A stretch of DNA of 19,539 nucleotides from CAMNAO01 sp045605145 (GTDB lineage: Bacteria > Bacillota > Clostridia > Oscillospirales > Oscillospiraceae). Below are positions 16,077 to 19,539 of this stretch, piece after piece. The notes beneath the pieces were generated by a model. It searched no databases. It was not told where the DNA came from and saw only the letters and a list, made by a program, of their open reading frames with translations. The position numbers and the translations under genes were made by a program. Where the stretch lies: positions 1-19,539 of the forward strand of contig JAZUPH010000040.1 in NCBI GenBank assembly GCA_045605145.1, read 5' to 3'. How positions within the stretch are numbered: the stretch's first letter is position 1; every line of letters starts with the position of its first letter.

Positions 16077-16108
16077 CTATTGTAAAAACATAACACCTAT
16101 TGTAAAAT
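16077..16108 (+). promoter_or_regulatory. Promoter of the membrane protein-LysR pair overlapping an 11-bp direct repeat
   Basis: CTATTGTAAAA occurs at 16077-16087 and 16097-16107, exactly 20 bp apart, i.e. on the same DNA face. The same stretch reads as a promoter: TTGTAA (16080-16085), 17-nt spacer, TAAAAT (16103-16108). A regulator bound to the repeats would sit on the -35 and -10 of its own gene pair and about 60-120 bp upstream of the divergent operon promoter, the usual layout for LysR autoregulation (inference). Confidence 0.55.
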
Positions 16109-16132
16109 GTAATCATTCAAACTGTCATTATC

Positions 16133-16170
16133 GATTCTGCACCGCAAGTTCTGTAACAGCGGTGCAGATC
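16133..16170 (+). promoter_or_regulatory. Leader hairpin before the four-TM gene
   Basis: A 9-bp perfect stem CTGCACCGC (16137-16145) / GCGGTGCAG (16159-16167), extended by GAT/ATC, with a 13-nt loop. It lies just upstream of the ribosome binding site at 16184-16188. The GTG at 16162 is inside the stem, which argues against its use as a start codon. Confidence 0.55.
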
Positions 16171-16194
16171 CCGCCAAAATCACGGAGGATCGCG

Positions 16195-16875
16195 TTGAGT
16201 CTGAAGAGCTGGGCTGTCAATCGCCTGAAGAAAATGGATGCGGAGGACTCCGATGTCCGTCATAAACTGCTGCGCCGCTCGGCCTTTCACGATTATTTTG
16301 ACGGCTACACGGAGATTATGGAGCCCGCAGCAACGAAGCGCGGCTTCAAAGTACGCAGAGTATACACAGCGCACTATTACCGGGCATCATTGACCGATAG
16401 ACAGTGGTTGCTGCGCAAGGTGCTCTACTGCACCCTCTACCTGCTGTCCGCCGCCGCACTGGGCTTGGCCGCATGGCAGGATACCCCCTGCAACTACGTG
16501 TGGTACTGCACCATGCCCCAGGCGATGACCCTTGGCCTGCTGGCTTTGTTGCTGGTGTCCCTTATAAACTACGCGGCAGCACCCCGTGACCTGAAACTGC
16601 GAGATTTCAAGCAGGGTGTTCGCCGGGTGCAGCTGTATTCGCTGCTCACTGCAGCGGGGGCCGCTTTGACCGCCCTGGGTGCAGCGGCAGCAATCCTGCG
16701 TTATCGAGCTGTCACGCAGCCGTTGGGCGCGGCCCTGGTGCTGTCAGGCTGTCTCATCTGCGCTGCAGCCTGTTTCTGTGTGAACAGATTGGAAGGGAAA
16801 GTTGAGTATGCAGTGGTGTCCAATCCGGCGGCTCAATCCAACGGTCAGCCGGGATTCCAGGTTAACGAATTGTGA
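16195..16875 (+). CDS. Four-TM membrane protein of unknown function, TTG start
   Basis: A 226-residue protein with a basic/acidic cytoplasmic N-terminal region of about 85 residues, then four hydrophobic segments, roughly residues 80-100, 109-128, 148-170 and 174-194, and a polar C-terminal tail. I do not recognise the family and see no catalytic motif. The start is taken as TTG at 16195 because GGAGG sits 6 nt before it; a GTG at 16162 in the same frame has no ribosome binding site and lies in a hairpin. It is the first gene of a pair with the LysR gene (39 nt apart), divergent from the redox operon, so a sensing or transport role for the same substrate is possible but unproven. Confidence 0.75.
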   Translation: MSLKSWAVNRLKKMDAEDSDVRHKLLRRSAFHDYFDGYTEIMEPAATKRGFKVRRVYTAHYYRASLTDRQWLLRKVLYCTLYLLSAAALGLAAWQDTPCNYVWYCTMPQAMTLGLLALLLVSLINYAAAPRDLKLRDFKQGVRRVQLYSLLTAAGAALTALGAAAAILRYRAVTQPLGAALVLSGCLICAAACFCVNRLEGKVEYAVVSNPAAQSNGQPGFQVNEL

Positions 16876-16914
16876 TGCACAGCATGCGCCGGCCTATTTG
16901 AGAGGAGGCTTACT

Positions 16915-17811
16915 TTGGAAATTTATCAACTGCTTTACCTGAAGGCAATTGTCGATTGCCGAAGCTATTCCAGAGCTGCGTCCAGTCTCTTCGTGACACA
17001 GCCTACCCTTTCTACCGCCATCAAAAAACTGGAGACGGAACTGGACCTGCCCCTGCTCCGACGGGAGAACCGGGAGATCCGCCTTACCGAGGCCGGCGAA
17101 CAGATCTACCCCTATTGCCTGCGCATTCTGGAGGGGCACGACGAGATTCTGCGCATTGCCCACTCCTATCGGAATGAAGAGCCCCCTCCTATGCGGCTCC
17201 TGGTGCCCTATTCCTTTCACAGCCGCTTTATCCTTCTCTCCAAGACCCTGTTTTACGAACTTTTTCCGGAGACTTCCTTTGATATCTCTGCCATAGGCGT
17301 ACTTGCCCCGGGTTCCCCCAGGGAGTATTTGCAAAAGGGAAACTTCGATTTGATGATAAATTCAGTGAGAATCGAACTGCCCGCCAACGGCTACGAAACC
17401 TGTTTCTACCGAAATCTGGAGTATTTCCTCTATATGCCAAAGGATCATCCCCTGACCCAACACCGGTCGATCACGCCGGAGATGTTGCGTGGGGAGCGCG
17501 TTATCAATGGCCGCAGCCGGGAATTGGGCGGCTTATTCTCTACTTATTTTGACCGTTTCCAGATGGGCGATATCCTTACAGAAGAGAAAAATCAACTTCC
17601 GGAGGTATATCTGCATCTGGTTGGCAGTGGTCTGGGGCTGGCCCTGATGCCGAAACAGGATCTGCTGCCGGAGAACATCACCTTCCGCCCCTTGTCCCCG
17701 CCGTTGGAAGATTCTTTGATGTTTGTGTATCCGAAGAACAGCCGTGTAAACCGGGATGTGATAAAACTGGTGCGTATACTGCAGGAACTGAACGGATCCG
17801 CTCCGGATTGA
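16915..17811 (+). CDS. LysR-type transcriptional regulator, TTG start
   Basis: A 298-residue DNA-binding regulator. Residues 1-60 are the winged helix-turn-helix (YLKAIVDCRSYSRAASSLFV, TQPTLSTAIKKLE, LDLPLLRR), followed by a linker helix and a periplasmic-binding-protein-like effector domain (about residues 88-295). Length is typical of the family. TTG at 16915 preceded by GAGGAGG at 6-nt spacing is the only supported start. Being divergent from the flavoprotein operon, it most likely controls that operon in response to the imported substrate or its product (inference from gene order). It shares a transcript with the preceding membrane protein gene. Confidence 0.92.
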   Translation: MEIYQLLYLKAIVDCRSYSRAASSLFVTQPTLSTAIKKLETELDLPLLRRENREIRLTEAGEQIYPYCLRILEGHDEILRIAHSYRNEEPPPMRLLVPYSFHSRFILLSKTLFYELFPETSFDISAIGVLAPGSPREYLQKGNFDLMINSVRIELPANGYETCFYRNLEYFLYMPKDHPLTQHRSITPEMLRGERVINGRSRELGGLFSTYFDRFQMGDILTEEKNQLPEVYLHLVGSGLGLALMPKQDLLPENITFRPLSPPLEDSLMFVYPKNSRVNRDVIKLVRILQELNGSAPD

Positions 17812-18038
17812 GAATCGGAGGCAGCCGTTTTCAGGCAGCGGGAACTTCTTCGCACAAATCGCGTGACCGTGCGCCCTCCCGTCCCTGCCTTCCCGCGCAA
17901 AGTGACCGCATCCTCCATCTAAGCGCGAATGTAAACTCAGGCAGGTTTATGCATACCGATACGCCGCCCCGAAAAGAGAAGCCTTTGTTGTCAGTTTTTC
18001 TTATCGGGGCATTATCATTATCGCGAATGCAATGATTT
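17812..18038. other. Gene-free stretch downstream of LysR
   Basis: No supported gene. The LysR stop lies in a small ATCCG/CGGAT hairpin without a T-run. A possible weak terminator is ATCATT (about 18013-18018) paired with AATGAT (18031-18036) followed by T5. Short frames here have no ribosome binding site. Confidence 0.4.
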
Positions 18039-18067
18039 TTTCGTGCAGGCTCAAATTTTGTGCTTGA
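18039..18067 (+). repeat. 29-bp direct repeat, copy 2
   Basis: Identical to 4685-4713 on the same strand. Here the left terminator arm present at copy 1 is missing, so the copy is an orphan right arm and tail. Its last bases (CTTGA) contribute to the -35 of the tRNA-Ser promoter. Confidence 0.85.
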
Positions 18068-18092
18068 CAAAGTGCGGATAAAACAATATAAT
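18064..18092 (+). promoter_or_regulatory. Consensus promoter of tRNA-Ser
   Basis: Perfect TTGACA (18064-18069), 17-nt spacer and perfect TATAAT (18087-18092), 42 nt before the mature tRNA 5' end. A fully consensus promoter suits a stable RNA gene. Confidence 0.9.
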
Positions 18093-18133
18093 AAGTAGGC
18101 TCTTTGAAGTTAATAAAGGCACCCGATCGGTAT

Positions 18134-18226
18134 GGAGAAGTCGCGTAGCCCGGTCGAGCGCGCACGATTGGAAATCGTGTATACCCCATAAGGGTATCGA
18201 GGGTTCGAATCCCTCCTTCTCCGCCA
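18134..18226 (+). tRNA. tRNA-Ser (anticodon GGA)
   Basis: Acceptor stem GGAGAAG/CTTCTCC, anticodon stem-loop CACGA-TTGGAAA-TCGTG with anticodon GGA, the long variable arm expected for serine (TATACCC/GGGTAT region), T-arm GAGGG-TTCGAAT-CCCTC, discriminator G and an encoded CCA. It reads UCC and UCU codons. Confidence 0.97.
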
Positions 18227-18261
18227 AAGAAAAACACCCCACTATGGGGTGTTTTTTCTTT
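18227..18261 (+). terminator. Terminator of tRNA-Ser
   Basis: A/G-rich arm ending ACACCCC, loop ACTAT, GGGGTGTTTTTTCTTT. It starts directly after the CCA end of the tRNA. Confidence 0.9.
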
Positions 18262-18343
18262 GGTAAGTATGCGAGGGTGAGAAGCCGCGCAGCGAAGCGG
18301 CGAGGGCGCGGGGAGCGCATAGTGCGACCGAGTGCCCTTTAGG

Positions 18344-18370
18344 GGTATTCGAATCCCTCCTTCTCCGCCA
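18344..18370 (+). pseudogene. Partial duplicate of the tRNA-Ser 3' end
   Basis: The last 23 nt of the tRNA gene, from TTCGAAT of the T-loop through the acceptor strand CTTCTCC, G and CCA, are repeated here exactly. No matching 5' acceptor strand or anticodon arm precedes it, and the T-arm reads AGGGGTATTCGAAT, with two extra loop bases. It is a tRNA remnant or an attachment-site-like footprint. Confidence 0.8.
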
Positions 18371-18393
18371 GAAAAGAACCCACATTTGTCTAC
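18369..18393 (+). repeat. 25-bp direct repeat, copy 1 (left half of a split terminator)
   Basis: A 25-bp sequence (CAGAAAAGAACCC...TTGTCTAC) identical to 18886-18910. It is the left arm and loop of a terminator whose right arm is absent here; sequence after 18393 is unrelated. Confidence 0.9.
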
Positions 18394-18460
18394 TAAGGCA
18401 AAAGAGGTTTTCGCTTTACTTCTAGTGTAGTTTATGCTACGCTATTATAGAGGTGATATT

Positions 18461-18802
18461 ATGAAAAACAAAAAGATCGAAATTCCATCACTAATCGTGC
18501 AGTGTATGTATGGAATCCTTTGCCTGATTGATATTATCCTTTGCCTCGTTTATCGGGGTAACTATGACAGTTCTTATGGCCGCACATTGGCATATTTTGT
18601 GCTTGACTATACTTGTGTTCTATTCTTTTTACCTGCAATGCCGGCTGGGGCAATACTGAATCTTTGCGCTCTGCGCAAAAGGCGATTGGAAGGTCAACCC
18701 TATAAAGGATGGTTGGTATGGACGATACTTTCACCTGTTGTGTTCATTGTGTGCTTTTTGGCGGCGGAAATGGTTTTTATCGCAACAACCGGTGGCGTTT
18801 AA
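18461..18802 (+). CDS. Small membrane protein, function unknown
   Basis: A 113-residue protein with a short basic N-terminus (MKNKKIEIPS) and three hydrophobic segments, about residues 10-31, 43-67 and 85-108, joined by the basic loop LRKRRLEGQPYKG. I do not recognise a family. The ATG at 18461 follows AGAGGTG at good spacing, and a TATTAT lies just upstream (near 18443). Base composition is more AT-rich than the central operon. The gene lies between the two copies of the 25-bp direct repeat and seems to be cargo of a small insertion. Confidence 0.7.
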   Translation: MKNKKIEIPSLIVQCMYGILCLIDIILCLVYRGNYDSSYGRTLAYFVLDYTCVLFFLPAMPAGAILNLCALRKRRLEGQPYKGWLVWTILSPVVFIVCFLAAEMVFIATTGGV

Positions 18803-18885
18803 CCTATACATCCATAAAATTTCAACCCAATTAGCACCTAATCGCTTTTTTACCCCCATTTACGCACCGTTATACTGCTCTTACG

Positions 18886-18910
18886 CAGAAAAGAACCCAC
18901 ATTTGTCTAC
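18886..18910 (+). repeat. 25-bp direct repeat, copy 2
   Basis: Identical to 18369-18393. Here the sequence continues into the matching right arm, so the terminator is complete. Confidence 0.9.
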
Positions 18911-18930
18911 GACAAGTGTGGGTTCTTTTC
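18888..18930 (+). terminator. Long-stem bidirectional terminator
   Basis: GAAAAGAACCCACATTTGTC (18888-18907), loop TAC, GACAAGTGTGGGTTCTTTTC (18911-18930): a 20-bp stem with one G-U pair. It resembles in form the 19-bp stem at 113-153, which also precedes a hairpin array. Confidence 0.88.
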
Positions 18931-19106
18931 AACGAAATAAATCCCTTGCGGGATTTGTGAAATACCGCTTCGCGTTATGAAATAGCTGACGCTATGAAAT
19001 ACGCTGCGGCGTATAAGGGATTTATTTTATTTCACATTTTGCCGCTAAGGCAAAATATTTCATAATCCGCAGGATTATTTCATATTGCGTAGCAATATTT
19101 CATTCA
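18931..19106. repeat. Array of short palindromes with GAAATA / ATTTCAT linkers
   Basis: About seven small hairpins with 3-5-nt loops: AAATCCC/GGGATTT, CGC/GCG type, TAGC/GCTA, ATACGC/GCGTAT, ATTTTGCC/GGCAAAAT, ATAATCC/GGATTAT, ATATTGC/GCAATAT. Linkers in the left half read GAAATA and in the right half the complement, ATTTCAT. The first unit can also pair with GGGATTTATTTTATTTC near 19017-19033, so the array can fold as one branched structure. It has no coding content and sits immediately before the four-helix-bundle gene. Confidence 0.75.
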
Positions 19107-19137
19107 CTAGGCTATAATATTCACAGAGGTGAGGACT

Positions 19138-19485
19138 ATGAAAGAAAATAAACTTGTCGACTTATCTGTGGATTTTGCCATTAAGATAATTAAGCTCTGC
19201 GAAACGATCAAAGGACATTATTCCCTTGTGAATCAATTGGAACGTTCAGCCACTTCAATCGGTGCCAACATTCATGAAGCAAATTACGCCCACGGGAAGC
19301 CTGACTTTATTGCAAAATTACAAATTGCTTTGAAGGAATGCTACGAAACGGAATATTGGCTTGAATTGTTTGTAAAGTCCGATATTCTGAATAGAGAAAC
19401 AGCAATAGATATTTATAATCAGTGTGGAACGATCCGTCGTATCTTAATTGCTTCCATCAATACCGCAAAGGAGAATGTAAAGTGA
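19138..19485 (+). CDS. Four-helix-bundle protein (23S rRNA intervening-sequence protein family)
   Basis: A 115-residue all-helical protein. It shows the family pattern (TIGR02436/S23 type): LSVDFAIKIIKLCE, then LVNQLERSATSIGANIHEA, then FIAKLQIALKECYETEYWLELF, and a last helix ending in RRILIASINTAKE. Relatives include intervening-sequence-encoded proteins and, more distantly, the Avd accessory protein of diversity-generating retroelements; the molecular function of stand-alone members is not established. The ATG at 19138 follows AGAGGTGAGG, with TATAAT at 19113-19118. The stop overlaps the GTG of the next gene. The hairpin array upstream is likely a linked partner element (inference). Confidence 0.9.
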   Translation: MKENKLVDLSVDFAIKIIKLCETIKGHYSLVNQLERSATSIGANIHEANYAHGKPDFIAKLQIALKECYETEYWLELFVKSDILNRETAIDIYNQCGTIRRILIASINTAKENVK

Positions 19486-19539
19486 AAATTTCCATCGATG
19501 AACTGCAGGCATATCTGGCAGACCGTTACTGTGGTTGGG
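19482..19539 (+). CDS. 5' end of a gene with GTG start (partial)
   Basis: AAAGGAG at 19467-19473 lies 8 nt before a GTG at 19482 that overlaps the preceding TGA (GTGA). The 19 visible codons (VKISIDELQAYLADRYCGW) run open to the window edge. This N-terminal style occurs in some PucR-like regulators of Firmicutes, but the piece is too short for an assignment. Confidence 0.5.
   Translation, partial: MKISIDELQAYLADRYCGW

Noticed and set aside
18001..18320. Minus-strand short proteins over the tRNA-Ser region
   Set aside because: These frames are translations of the tRNA gene and its flanking repeat, a common annotation artefact.
18263..18370. Second complete tRNA-Ser gene
   Set aside because: Only the 3' end matches; there is no 5' acceptor strand, anticodon arm or variable arm, and the T-loop is enlarged.

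Overview
The window looks like chromosomal DNA of a gut-type anaerobic Clostridia member, most likely Oscillospiraceae/Ruminococcaceae. The grounds are a GC-rich coding core, strong GGAGG-type ribosome binding sites, some TTG/GTG starts, Opp/Dpp importer genes of Firmicute type, and ferredoxin, NuoF-like and HydA-like proteins. Both edges are more AT-rich and carry short-hairpin arrays, small membrane-protein genes and split repeats, so they look like accessory DNA around a tRNA gene.

Left part (1-4713, all + strand): the 3' end of an unidentified gene with a 19-bp-stem terminator, an array of short palindromes with ATGATG-like linkers, a small four-helix membrane protein, a YfcE-type phosphodiesterase followed by a P-loop (uridine-kinase-like) kinase, a terminator, then a lipoprotein built of about seven bacterial Ig-like (Big2) domains with its own terminator.

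Central part (4825-15915, - strand): one apparent nine-gene operon. From its promoter near 16000 it reads: AprA/fumarate-reductase-type FAD flavoprotein; AprB-like two-[4Fe-4S] ferredoxin; NuoF-like FMN/NADH subunit; HydA/NuoG-like multi-cluster protein with an altered H-cluster pocket; then a full Opp/Dpp-family ABC importer (two permeases, two ATPases, and a Tat-type lipoprotein binding protein last). Divergent from it (+ strand) are a four-TM membrane protein and a LysR regulator. My reading (inference) is that the importer brings in an organic electron acceptor and the four redox proteins form a soluble NADH-dependent complex that reduces it, with the LysR protein controlling expression. 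The flavoprotein and ferredoxin resemble APS reductase, but the residues I recall as APS ligands are not conserved and no sulfate-activation gene is present. The HydA-like protein keeps the four H-cluster cysteines but has lost the residues that hold the [2Fe] subcluster and relay protons. I consider this combination the most interesting content of the window.

Right part (17812-19539, + strand): a consensus promoter and tRNA-Ser(GGA) with a terminator; a partial copy of the tRNA 3' end; a 25-bp direct repeat that splits a second terminator around a small membrane-protein gene; a second hairpin array with GAAATA/ATTTCAT linkers; a four-helix-bundle (23S rRNA intervening-sequence protein family) gene; and the first codons of another gene. 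A perfect 29-bp direct repeat (4685-4713 and 18039-18067) brackets the whole redox/importer/regulator block, suggesting it is a 13-kb islet inserted between the Ig-domain gene's terminator and the tRNA-Ser promoter.
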